Source: Steinernema hermaphroditum
Taxonomy: Eukaryota > Nematoda > Chromadorea > Rhabditida > Steinernematidae
DNA length: 64,000 nt
Assembly: GCA_030435675.1 (NCBI GenBank)
Contig: CM059621.1
Span: 3,286,001 to 3,350,000 of the forward strand
Direction: 5' to 3'
The number at the start of each line of letters is the position of its first letter. The stretch's first letter is position 1. The notes beneath the pieces were generated by a model. It worked only from the letters and a program-made list of their open reading frames with translations, searched no databases and was not told the DNA's origin. Of the stretch, positions 35,084 to 45,300 are shown piece after piece. The position numbers and the translations under genes were made by a program.

Positions 35084-35403
35084 GCGATTTGCAAATTTTA
35101 ATATCTCAGCCATACCTTGGTGATGATGCGGTGCAAGTGGTGTTTACGTAGCACCACATTCTTAGAAAAATGAACTATGGCATTTCCAAAACGAAAACAC
35201 CCTTTGTGTTTTGTGTTTTGAAGCTTGTGGACTTTTTTGTAGACCACAGACTGCTCTATTTTGAAGGCGATTGTATCCACTCTGTTTTTACAGAGTGCCC
35301 GGCTGTCTAGACCATCATGACAACATTTAGGAAGCGTTGTTCTACCGCTTCCTTGTATTCCAAAAGTACACAGACCATGGTTACAAGGTTGATAAAATAG
35401 GCG

Positions 35404-35745
35404 AGTTTTGCTTTACTCACTTTACTTTACTTTATTTCACGACTCAAAGGCATTATGCCTTGCATGACATCGAATAACAGACAAACAGAAGATGTCTCGT
35501 TGCAACCGGCTTCATCACTGGAGTAGCGGTGATGTCGAATTTGTCGTAGACGGAACGCTTCACGGCGTATCTGGGAATTGGCAAATCTTCGGATACGGTA
35601 GCGGGACATCTTCTTCGCGGGCGTTTGCAGCACTGGGGCGGCTTCGGAAAGATGAGCCCGCGTCCGGAAGTTGCGTCTTTACCGGTGTTGGTGTCCTTCG
35701 GGATGACATCTTACGCAGCATCGGCGCGTCTTGCAAGATTTAATA
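35404..35745 (-). repeat. Repeat B, partial copy
   Basis: The 3' 340 bp of repeat B on the minus strand, ending in a tail of AAAGT units (the plus strand shows repeated CTTTACT at 35408-35432). More diverged than the two full copies. Confidence 0.7.
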
Positions 35746-35828
35746 AACCGTTATGAATTTCATGACGGTATACTATATTAAGCATTCACAACGACCAAGT
35801 TTTTTTTGGTGATGGTGGAGTACAGCAC

Positions 35829-35994
35829 AGATCATTAGCCACGTGAAGCCGAAGAATTGCTGAAACTCCGAAGTCTGCACCGCCAGCGTTGGGAAACCAT
35901 TGTCGGAGCTGATGTTGGGAAACCATTATCGGAGCGCTGGCAGTGCAGACCTCGGAGTTTCAACAATTCTTCGACTTCACGTAGCTAATGATCT
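35829..35994. repeat. Long inverted repeat (hairpin) with ~60-bp arms
   Basis: The left arm 35829-35890 (from AGATCATTAGCCACGTGAAG) is the near-perfect reverse complement of the right arm 35936-35994. The loop carries two direct copies of GTTGGGAAACCATT.TCGGAG. It is a foldback/MITE-like structure just upstream of the small secreted gene at 36578. Confidence 0.85.
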
Positions 35995-36134
35995 TAGACG
36001 CGGTCCAATGATGCTACCCGATGATGCCGATTCCGAAGGGTGATCTTGATGCTGAGCCACCTATTATGCAGAAATCTTTCTATGTATTCGTATCTCATAG
36101 ACCTAAACAAGGATAAAAGCTCTTTACTGTTTTC

Positions 36135-36390
36135 GTACCACTATTCGACTTTATAAAAACACAAGAGCCACGTCTGCTCTGATTCATGTGGGTAATTTGC
36201 TTTTTGTTTGGAAATAGCCGACCTCTAATCGACTAGATCAAAACACTCAAGAGCAAAGTGTGCTGTGATTCATGAATATAATATGTTTTTGTCTGGAAAT
36301 AACCGACCCCTTGTCGACTTTATCAAAACAATCAAGAGCCAAGTCTGCCTTGATTCATGAATATAATTTGTTTTTGTTTGGAAATAGCGC
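36135..36390. repeat. Three tandem units of about 86 bp upstream of a secreted-peptide gene
   Basis: Each unit has TCGACT..ATCAAAACA.TCAAGAGC, TGATTCATG and TTTGTTTTTG..TGGAAATA in the same order (CAAGAGC near 36161, 36250 and 36335). It ends about 190 bp before the ATG at 36578, so it could act as a repeated cis-element; this is an inference. Confidence 0.75.
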
Positions 36391-36577
36391 CTCTTAGACG
36401 CAGGCATTATCCTACGCACAATGATCTATTGCGTCCTGTCCTCAACAAAATAATGATGGGTGTTTTCAGCAAATTGGCTTCGTCTGCTGCGCAACCATGC
36501 ATGCTTTCGTCATCACGAAACGTTCAAAACGTTATTACAATAACAGCCATCTCTCCGTACTTCTCACTTCGTCAAGA

Positions 36578-36874
36578 ATGCTGAAAACACTCATCACTTT
36601 GGCTTTGGTTATTTTTAATGTCTTTGGTTGCGACGAAACCACACCAAAACCTGGTAGGTCTATTCCTTTTGTTAATTCAAGAAAGCTCCTGTCTGCAGGA
36701 AAAGCCGCTAAACCATATGCAGCGGCAGATGTGCCTATGAGAATGCACATCTTCAGCGCTACCGGATGGCCATACTTCTACCAGAAGCGTGCTGGACAGT
36801 TGTTCTTCCGGTATGGAGGTCGTGGATTCCGTGGTCTACGACGCTTCGACGTCCCGATCTCCGAAGATTTATAG
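36578..36874 (+). CDS. Small secreted protein with a GWPYFYQKR end (83 aa)
   Basis: Two exons, 36578-36653 and 36699-36874. The 45-bp intron (GTAGGT..TGCAG) is a multiple of three, so an unspliced frame also stays open, but donor, acceptor and length match neighbouring introns. The signal peptide is MLKTLITLALVIFNVFG. The mature part is about 65 residues, basic and aromatic, with 'GWPYFYQKR', 'LFFRYGGRGFRGLRR' and an acidic end 'ISEDL'. The P-aromatic-aromatic-aromatic-x-(K/R)R block resembles the PFFW block of the peptides at 42099, 46739 and 49672, but cysteines are lacking. The ATG at 36497 would bury the signal peptide, so I use 36578. Function unknown. Confidence 0.7.
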   Translation: MLKTLITLALVIFNVFGCDETTPKPGRSIPFVNSRKLLSAGKAAKPYAAADVPMRMHIFSATGWPYFYQKRAGQLFFRYGGRGFRGLRRFDVPISEDL

Positions 36875-37124
36875 CTGAATTTCAGTGGGCAGCGTAAAAA
36901 GTTACTAGTAGTATGTGCGATTCTTATAGTAAATCTGTGTAATACTGTAGATTATTGATATACATGACCGTTGTGTGATTTGCCTGAAGGTCGTCAAAGT
37001 TGAAGTGACAGGATAGTACCGCAATTAAACATAATTGTGACCGACGGATACGACCTACGATATCTCGTTTGTTTTCGAATAGCGTCTCATTTTCATGCGT
37101 CATTTGTTTGTTCTAATTTGAATT

Positions 37125-37185
37125 TTTACACTTCTCACTGGACGAGTGCGTATAAAATTTCACACTTCTCACTGGACGAGTGGTT
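37125..37185. repeat. Direct repeat CACTTCTCACTGGACGAGTG
   Basis: Two copies of the 20-bp unit, about 34 bp apart, with near-identical flanks. Downstream, a minus-strand frame at 37489-37370 has gene-like codon use but no recognised family or complete structure. Confidence 0.7.
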
Positions 37186-38784
37186 TATCTTTCCGACTAG
37201 ACCGGCAAGCGAGTCAAAGGACGAATTTGCAATCGAGCGCGCTCCCAACAGACAACATTCGACGTTGACATTTGTAGATTATGGCACGGTAAGGATGGTT
37301 TGCTTGCCGTTTGATTGCGAGTTGTGCGATGCTTTTGATGGCTTGATCTGTGTATGCGATGCGCCCTAAAAACAATATGCTCGTTGTTGTCTTATTGTCG
37401 GTGGACTCGTTGGGATCAATGGTGTAGGACACGGTATTGAAGTCGAGCACGATGATTCTATTAGTTTGCGTGGGTACTGGAGAGGACAAAAGCTTAATCC
37501 GTTCGAGGTGCAGACAGTAGAGTATAGAAAACGGAGCGGACAGTCATATGCGGTTCCACTAGAAGTGCGATCTTAAGAGTTTCAGTAATTCTTAGGCTTC
37601 TCAAGTCGCGAGCTGGTTCTGCGTCAAAGTATTTGCTTCCTGTTTACGTGGTTCATAAGCGTTAGTTCTAATGACTTGCTTGTTATTCGATAACCAATTT
37701 TCTTGAAAGAGCTATAAATACAGCACTCAAAAGAATATATGGTAATCAAGAGATCACTCTGTTCACTCCCTTTCCTATGGCACTTCTCCTTACCCATACC
37801 AAGCATTCGTACGTTCCATTCATCACTGTTTGATGTTTACATATACTATAATTCCATTCTGTGTCAGCGCTATTTAGCTGATCTTCAAGTACAGCTGTAG
37901 GTCAAGTGATGCTCGTAGGAGTTCAAATTCAATAAAATGTGGTGGACCGGCTATGTTCTGTTGTTAAGCATAGAATGAAAGGAAAATGTACGCTAAACTT
38001 TGTCATCGGATATACAGATGCACGTAGTGTTTCTGGCAGTGAGAGATTTGGTGGATAATCCAGTTGGTTACGCGTGGTTCTTTAAACAGTTTTGTGTTCA
38101 TCAACAACATGCAGGTTCAATATTAGGACAGCATTCAGTTATTTTGATTTAAATGAGTCATGCACAAACAGCTTACGTTTGCTCGAAGATGACAAAGCCC
38201 TGACGGTAGTGAATTAGCGAGTCAGGCAGCTGCCAAGTACAAGAATTGGTCTTCTTAATTGTATTAGTCAAAGGCTGGCTTTGTTCGAAAGTGCAGCACT
38301 GGCTTAACGCAGTGTTTTCATGAATAGTCTTGTCCATTTTCTTCCTCCGCGCTTACTCATCCATTCTTTGAATATTAGAAATCCGTTTGTGCGTGGAATT
38401 ATGCTTTCTTTAAAATCTTTTTCTTTCCAGTTTTTGGGAGTGACTACGCACTGAAAGCCTTAACAGCAATTTTCATTGTGAATCATGTCATTTCAATATT
38501 GATGTTCAATTACCCGTGCAAAAGCCACTTCTCCTTGCCACAAAGAGTCTGATACTGTGTACGTACGATCTGAGCTCTTTAGGACGTTCGCATGATACAT
38601 GGCCCGTAGTTTTGAATGCATGTATACAATATTTACACAATTTGTTTTAACCTGCTGATATTAACAAAGGAACTTTAGAAAGAGTCAGCTCAAATCGAGC
38701 TGAAAACTGACATGCATTAGAGAATGCTAACCCCAAAAGGGCATCGACTTATTTGCACACTCAACCGTATGTGTCTGTTTCGTT
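37186..38784. other. Spacer, no supported gene
   Basis: The only candidate is the minus-strand frame 37214-37489, starting 'MSSPVPTQTNRIIVLDF'. Its first about 40 codons look plausible as an exon, but I could not build a gene around it. Confidence 0.3.
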
Positions 38785-38880
38785 GATGGTAAACCCTGTG
38801 GCTGTTGTGAGTTTTCCGGCCTCTAGAGGGAATTTAGAGGGTCATGAGATCTACTACGCCAACCACACGGACGGAAAAAC
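38785..38880 (+). repeat. Repeat B, 5' fragment
   Basis: GATGGTAAACCCTGTGGCTG, then GTTTTCCGGCCTCTAGAGGG, correspond to positions about 60-150 of the full repeat B copies. The rest is missing. Confidence 0.55.
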
Positions 38881-39273
38881 AACGAACGCTGGACGATAAT
38901 ACCTATATCCTATACCCATGTTCGCGAAATTTTCGAACCGTGTCTACATGGTCACATGTGCGCATAAGCTCATGTATTTTTAACCTACTTGTCAAGCAAT
39001 TTTTAGCTTAGACTAGCCGAACACTTCTCGGAAGGTTCCCTTGAAAGATATTATAAGATACGATTATTAAAGGTACCCAGTTTACTGTGTACATTGTTTT
39101 ATAATGACAGCAATTAAGATCCCGAGTACGTCGTCTATTTCTAAATTAGCTATTATGTGATCATGTAAATGCAGTTTTCAATTGAGAACATCGCAGTTTC
39201 CCTTCTTCCTCTGCGTGTTTCAAACAACTGCGTTACATCTCGTTGTCATCATTTCATTTTACAGTTTAGCACA

Positions 39274-40537
39274 ATGTCTTCTTTAAAAGAGATGTGCGCT
39301 CTCTCCGAAAGCTACTCAAACTTTGCGTTACTAAACTATTTCAACGCCGCAAAGGTGACCGCAGCTTTCGCTGGAGCCGTGCTATTTGCAATAGTGCATC
39401 ATTTTGAGGTAAGTGATAGTTATGTACATACATGTCATTCAAGAGACTTTTCGATTTCTAGAGGATAACGCGCATGTTTCATCCGAATGCCCGCCTCATT
39501 CTCAAGTTCCATATTGGCTTCGTTTTTGTGGCAATCGCTGGCACAATTTTCGGTGACGGTAGCGACCTACTTCGTTTCACAGTGCTGAAGTGGACGAATA
39601 GAGATCTGGTATAAAAAAGCAACAGTCACGAAATGTATGTATGTTCCTTTTAGACCTGCCCAGTCGTTCCTCTATCACCATACTATGGCGTTGTGTTCAA
39701 GGGCATGAAGCTCTACGGAAATGGGGGGACCACAATTACAGCATTTGCTTGGGTGATCGAACGAATCTACGCTACTATTTTTGTAGCGTCGTATGCTGAG
39801 TACAAAACCACATTGGGATGGACTCTGGGAATTATTTCTGTACGTTGTACAAGCTGTCAAGATAAAGCTTGTAAATTTCAGACTATTGTGATAACTGCAC
39901 TAACCACTGTTCGCGTTTTGATGGCCGATTTTAAAAGCATGATCCCTATGTCCATGATGACCGGAACATCTTATGATTACAGCATGATTGTAAGTTTAAT
40001 GTTGGCAAATGACCATTCAACCTATCATGTTTAAAGCTACATAACATCAACGCGGGAATGGAGATATCGAACGTTCTTATTTTGCTACTGATCATTTCAA
40101 TCAATGCAGGCCGCATGCGGAACCTTCATGTCCGTATCGGTTCTTCCCTCACCTACAAATTCGCTTTGAGAGAAAACGGCCACGCCACAGCACTTATATT
40201 CCCGCTGGCACTTCTCCACTGTGTCGCCTACTTCCCAGTCGCCGTTCTCACTCCCATTATTACAAGAAAAGGAGCAACTCCCGTGGAGCGTATCTTCTTC
40301 TTTTCATGCTTAGACTGGCTGCCAATTTACTTTATCGCACTTCCGGCTCTTCTCTTCTGGCGGCATGGAGTTCAAAAGTGAGTCACGATTCAAAACTGAT
40401 GCAGATGAAGTTCTAGGAAGGCTGTAAAACAACTTGTGCGTAAGAATTTGATTGGGGAACGCTATGCGAACGCGAGGCGAGGAAGACGCGGAGAAGCTGC
40501 GAAATATTTCGAAATGTTCAACAAGATGATCGCATAA
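39274..40537 (+). CDS. Sra/srab-superfamily chemoreceptor, intact (345 aa)
   Basis: Six exons: 39274-39408, 39462-39608, 39654-39839, 39882-39989, 40037-40377 and 40417-40537 (346 codons with stop). The ATG sits just after a TTTACAG site. Landmarks are 'MFHPNARLILKFHI' at the start of TM2 and 'TCPVVPLSPYYGVVF' in the first extracellular loop with its Cys. TM3 ends 'AWVIERIYATIFVASYAEYK', the IERxxAT..YE signature of the nematode sra/srb/srab/sre superfamily. The third cytoplasmic loop reads 'LTYKFALRENGHA' (the LTxKYQLxEN box of srab). The C-tail contains 'YFEMFNKM'. Intron 4 ends in AAAG rather than CAG; the frame requires it. I favour srab over sra by the YK..LREN box. Confidence 0.82.
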
Positions 40538-40676
40538 GAAGTGCAAAAATGACTATTCTTCAATGAATGACATATGAATGACGCGAGCTTCTTCTATATA
40601 AAGCACCATAACCTCGCTCACAAACGAACATAACACTTTGTGGAAATAAGACACAAACACGAGAAACGAGACACAA

Positions 40677-41029
40677 TCAAAACACTTTTCTGTGCTGATA
40701 TCTTCGACGGACATTTCTGGCATATGAGGTATATGTGTTAGTTTGGTGGGTAATCCATCGTTTGGGGGGTAATCCATACTTTATCACTGAAAACATTTTT
40801 ATAGCACTTCCAACTACGTGCTCTATCCAACTTACAGGACTTCAGGGATGGTCCACCAATGTATTCCCCAGGAACGCCATCATTAAACTCCACTCGCTGA
40901 TACCTATGATTATCGTCGGAGCTGAAACAGAAAAATAGCACAGATTTAGTGGATTGCTTACTCTAGCGATGGCGCAGGCTTGGAAGTCGACAATGTAACA
41001 AGTAGAAGCAGAAGAACCGCAAGACGCAT
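40677..41029 (-). CDS. Small secreted peptide precursor (87 aa)
   Basis: Three exons on the minus strand: 41029-40962, 40921-40836 and 40786-40677 (88 codons with stop). Introns have strong GTAAGC/GTAAGT donors and TTTCAG acceptors. The signal peptide is MRLAVLLLLLVTLSTSKP. The mature region contains 'GVPGEYIGGPSL', 'YGLPPKRW' and a basic end 'NVRRRYQHRKVF'. It has no cysteine if spliced as above; not splicing intron 2 gives a different end with two Cys and a stop at about 40735. The several dibasic sites are compatible with a processed peptide precursor, but no known family is recognised. Confidence 0.65.
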
Positions 41030-42098
41030 GTACCCAACGTACCCAGTTGTTTTCTTTGTTCTGGACAGGAACTCTTAAATAGGAGCAGACATCCCGGACG
41101 GCGTGCATTATGTTCACTGTAGCAGATCCGGTTCTATAATCAGTTGTTTATGTTTTTGAAGACAAAAGTGAGGAAACTCGTGACATCAGTGCTTTCTATC
41201 CGATATTTATTGTTGATGTCCACTAGAATACAAATGATGTTTTTGGAATATATGTGTTCCTGGGCACTGATTCGGTAATATAAATCGTGTAAATCGTGGG
41301 CACCGTTAAGTTGGAGGCTTCCCTGTTTTCCGCGAAGTTCCATGTAATTGACACGGCAGAATGAATCAAGCGGGAGTCCTCATTTACCTGGTTCCCCAGG
41401 TGTTCGGGATTCGTGAGGTAGTGCTTAAGGTCCCAAGAAATATTCTCAGAATGCCAATACATGAATATTTGGTTTGTGTTATGGTCAATCATTATGTTAC
41501 GGTTATTTTAACATAGTTTTTCTTTGTGCACTCTTGTTTTTTTTTGCCATTGCGAGCATTTTAAAGTGTTCATTAGAAAAAAAAACCAGTAACGTCTTGT
41601 CGATCCAATTTCGTGCAAACAATCGTCATTCGGGGACCTGTGTATGGAAAGGATAATGAAGCGTACAGAAGACTCTTCGTGCCGCTGTTCATGGACGTTC
41701 GTATCATTTGTGTCAGTGCATGTTGAGGCTTATGAGGCTGCAGATCGGATTCACTCCAAAACTCAGCCCTGACAGGTAGGAAAAAAGCATGTTTTTCCCT
41801 GATTTTCCGCCCTCGATTGTCACTACTTCTCGCGGACAGTCCTTGGTTCAACGAAGCTGCTGTGAATTTCAATTTTCTCAGAACTGAGGTAGTATCTAAA
41901 AATTGATCTACTTTCGAACCGACTTTCTTTTTTTGGATCTGACTTGCCTTAAATGCCGTAAAACGTCATGTTTTTCAAGAATGCCTCGAACAACATCCTT
42001 CTCTAAATAACGTATCATTTCGCCAAAGCCAATTAAGCTTTATAGCAAGCGCTATATAATTGAGCAGCAATATTCCTTCGAATTCACTGCTCCAAAAC
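41030..42098. other. Spacer, no supported gene
   Basis: Minus-strand frames at 41223-41492 and 41573-41872 lack recognisable domains. The proximal upstream part of the next gene contains CTATATAATTGAGCAG (42052-42067), a TATA-like site. Confidence 0.35.
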
Positions 42099-42383
42099 AT
42101 GCTTCGCGTCGTAGTGCTCCTGTCTCTCATGGCCTTCGTTGTTGCCGATGCGTCGCCACTGTACTTCTTTTTCAACAAAATGGCGGCCAACGGTGTCTAC
42201 GACAGTCAAGTAAAGAATGAATTTTTGCTCGTTGATAACACTTTCCAGGAACATCTGCATGCGACGGCCCAGAAATCAGCAAGATTCTTAAAGTGCTACC
42301 TTCTCCAACAATCGCCGTTCTTCTGGCAGCGACGCTTTCTCACACGCCGCCTCCGATCGTATGACATCAACGAGAACTGCTAG
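42099..42383 (+). CDS. PFFW-cysteine secreted peptide 1 (81 aa)
   Basis: Two exons, 42099-42209 and 42249-42383, with a 39-bp intron (GTAAAG..TTCCAG). I use ATG 42099, since the upstream in-frame ATG at 42060 would bury the signal peptide MLRVVVLLSLMAFVVADA. The N-terminal mature part has 'NKMAANGVY', identical in pattern to the gene at 46739. The C-terminal part reads Cys-YLLQQS-PFFW-QRRF..NENC. The Cys lies six residues before PFFW and the protein ends on a second Cys 17 residues after it. The two cysteines could close a loop that exposes PFFW. Multiple RR sites are present. Paralogues are at 46739 and 49672. Family and receptor are unknown to me. Confidence 0.8.
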   Translation: MLRVVVLLSLMAFVVADASPLYFFFNKMAANGVYDSQVKNEFLLVDNTFQEHLHATAQKSARFLKCYLLQQSPFFWQRRFLTRRLRSYDINENC

Positions 42384-43221
42384 GAGCTAGTACTTTTGCC
42401 TAATAAACCTATGAGATGCGCTGATGAATGTACAATGCATGTGTATTAGACAGAATACAAGGGTAAACCGGATCCGAAGGTCGTAATTTATCGTTCTCGT
42501 GACAACGCAGGCATCAGGGAACATAAGGTGTTATTTTTGCAGTTAGAGAGAGAATATAGGACAGAGGGAGGTGTTCGGCGTTCTTCTGATCGTAAGCACC
42601 ATTCACTTTAGTTTATCAGATGCTTGTAAAGCTAAAAACCGACTACGTGACGCTATGACGTATTTGAATCGCAGCGGTTGTTTACGTCGTTTGCTTACCA
42701 CATGCCGTATGCAGCTACACTGCTTGCAGCTTATCACACATTTCATTCTTCGTGAAGATCATTTAAGTTCATCTATGGTGGTTTCGATAGAACTTTTAAG
42801 AAAAAAAGTCCTCCCTTTAGGTCTCTTGTTTGCCTCAGTCGTTGGATCTTTGCCTTAGGTCTTCTCCGTTGTTGGATCGTTGCTGTGCGAGTCACAACAT
42901 GGCAGAGTGCTGCCTGGCAAACTGCCGTAATCCCATCTTCTTTTGCTCCCTTTACATAAGATAGAACTTTGGATAGTAGTGGGACTTGGACTGGAGAGCT
43001 GACCCATATACTTAGCTACTAGCGGGCAGTTTACACAATATGGTCGCTGAAAGCAAACTCGACGACAACAGCCATTCTGTACCCGCACGCTTATTTGCTA
43101 AAGAAAAACTTGTTTTGTTGTGAATCACGCTGTGAAGGAACGATGGAGGAATGTCACTTGCTGGGAAAAAAACAGTGGCGAAGAAAGCAGCAAAAACAAA
43201 AAAACCTATCGCGTGCAGGGC
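42384..43221. other. Spacer
   Basis: A frame at 42571-42858 begins with GTG and has a hydrophobic start and four Cys ('CKAKNRLRDAMTYLNRSGC'), but I find no ATG-bearing first exon. Possibly the second exon of an unfound gene. Nothing else is supported. Confidence 0.3.
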
Positions 43222-44074
43222 ATGTTGACGCGACCGGAATACTGTCTGTGCGGTTTTGTGGATGTTAGGGTGAGCTCTCATTATTGTTCTTGTTTACTAC
43301 GAGGATTTCGCTTTGATGCTTGAAATAAAGGCCATTCTTTCGTGCCGGTGGAGATTGGTCGAGTCATCCCCTCGTTTTCTTAAAAATTAGTACAGCGAGC
43401 GGTTGTTCTTGTTGTCTGTTGTCTGTGTCACTGTGCCGTTTTGTGCTTATAAGAGGTTCTGCTTGGCTTAATGCTCTTGATCCCATATGATAAACGGCGC
43501 AATGCTCACACCCTTTTAGACCGGCACAATATGTATAGGAGCGTGCTTCATTTTTGTTGGATCGATTGCTATTGTGGCGAACATCATTGGTGGAGCACTT
43601 GGCACTTTGGCTAACATCAGTGGCTCTATGGCTGACATCAAGTACTCGGGTCACCATTCTCTCGGTCCCGTTATTTATTTACTCGTTGGAATTCTGGCAA
43701 TTTATGGAGTTGGGAAACGCCGTCACATCTACTTGTTGCCTCTCATAATTTGCTGTGTAAGCATGAGGTATGTAGCTGTGCTGTACCGTGGTCATAGATT
43801 ATCATTATGATTGTTTGCTTCATCGCTGTGTTCGCATGTATCACCCTGACATGGTCACCTGAACTGCTGTTCGGAAAGCTGTCTGTAAAGCAATGTAGGT
43901 CGTACGTGTTCGATGTGAATGTGTAGAGCAGTCTGTTTAGTGTACGCAAAAAGGAAGTTCACTGCCGCAATTGCAGCATTGCTCCTGATTGTAGTTCTAC
44001 TGAAGGCCTGGTTCAGCTACATCAGTTACAAATGCTTCAAGTTCATCAAACGAGAAAACGCCAGGCGTGAGTAG
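43222..44074 (+). CDS. LAPTM4-like tetraspan membrane protein B
   Basis: Exons 43222-43269, 43520-43756, 43798-43894 and 43941-44074 (172 codons with stop); introns of 250, 41 and 46 bp. Exon 1 encodes 'MLTRPEYCLCGFVDVR' and exon 2 opens 'TGTICIGACFIFVG', the same Cys-rich..VRTGT junction as the gene at 9332-10049. Four hydrophobic segments follow; the last is 'AAIAALLLIVVLLKAWFSYI' with 'YKCFKFIKRENARR' after it. A strong GTGAGT donor at 44067 joined to ATTTCAG near 44116 would give a different, longer hydrophobic tail instead of the stop at 44072, so the C-terminus is uncertain. Endolysosomal membrane location is inferred from the family. Confidence 0.7.
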
Positions 44075-44498
44075 TGTCTTATGTCATGCCAAGTTGTTCC
44101 AGCTGATATATTTCAGGACGGCTTCTTCTCAATGTATTTTCCGCTGGTAAAACTCTGAAAGTTCTGCTACTCCTTTAAGACAAATCGCATTGAACCGCGT
44201 TGAGCATGTCTCAGAAAGTTCGACATCTTTGTCGGTTTTGGAGTGTTCCGTTATACCCATAATACCAAAGTGCTACAAACGTAAACCACTACGACCTTAG
44301 CCGACAAGCCAAAGAATCATGGAATTACATCGATAACGTTTACCTTTTTCTAGCTTTGGCTGGAGACGATATCCGAGAACAGCGATCAGTTTTCCATCCC
44401 TCAAGATATTTCCCTCTTGATATGTGTCAAACAGTTGCTGGGACACTATCATGCAAATGGTTTATTCGTGTTCCAAATGGAAAACAAAGGTTGAACGC

Positions 44499-45237
44499 TT
44501 AGTGACCTCCGACGACACCGCCGACGACGGGAAGACCCTTGAGGAGAGGGACGACTGAAAGACGCTACTGTAGAGTAAAGAGAGGAATAGAACCTACGGA
44601 GATTGAGGACGGTTTGGAGGAGGGAGATGACGAGGCCGAGGATTCCGCCAATAGGACCAGCGGCGAGACCTCCGACGATGGGGATACCGCTGACAACTCC
44701 GGTGACGGTCTTCTCAAGACCACCAAGGAGTCCCGAGAGGTCGAGCCCTCCGATGGCTCCACCAGCAGATCCAGTAGCAGATCCGGCAGCCCCCTGGGCA
44801 CCTCCAAGGATTCCAGTCACGGCTCCGAGGGGACCAGATCCTCCAGTGAGTCCTCCAAGAGCTCCCGAAGCGGCGTCTTTTCCTCCACTGGCTCCCCCGC
44901 CGATTCCTCCAAGTGCGTTGGTAGCAGTGTTGGTGACATCCGTGGCGGCGTCGCTGGCTCCAGAAGCAGCGTTTCCAGCACCTCCGATACCTCCGAGGAG
45001 TCCTCCGACAGCGTCGGTGGCGCTGTTGGCAGCACCGGACGCGGCTCCGCTGGCATCAGAAGGGGCACCTCCGATACCGCCGATACCTCCAAGCAGTCCT
45101 CCAATGGCTCCGGCGTCTCCGCCATCCTTCTTGTCCTCCTTGTGGCCCTCACCCAGGTGGAGACCATTGTTTCCTTGCTCATTGTCGGCCAGGGCGACGG
45201 AAAGGAGGAGCAGAGAGAAGAGAGCGATCGCCTTCAT
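44499..45237 (-). CDS. Gly/Ala-rich secreted protein, paralogue (231 aa)
   Basis: Two exons on the minus strand, 45237-44598 and 44554-44499, with a 43-bp intron identical in position and nearly in sequence to the gene at 6706. The signal peptide is the same through residue 18. The repeats differ by small insertions and deletions of GA/GS-rich units (for example an extra 'SGAASGAANSA' block and a missing DAASGAAGD-type unit), while the last 70 residues are almost unchanged. AATAAA lies at about 44460. The two genes are in opposite orientation about 37 kb apart. Slippage in the repeat zone and strong conservation at the ends fit a structural secreted protein. Confidence 0.85.
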
Positions 45238-45300
45238 GGTTCACAAAACGTTGGAATGAGTGACGCTCTCTCCCACCGGCCCTCTTTTGTATCCTTTGGG
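45238..45300 (-). promoter_or_regulatory. Conserved proximal promoter / 5' UTR of the Gly-rich paralogue
   Basis: Reverse complement of the block at 6645-6705: GGTTCACAAAACGTTGGAAT, GTGACGCTCTCTCCCACC, CCCTCTTTTGTATC. Conservation ends at about 45295. Confidence 0.55.
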
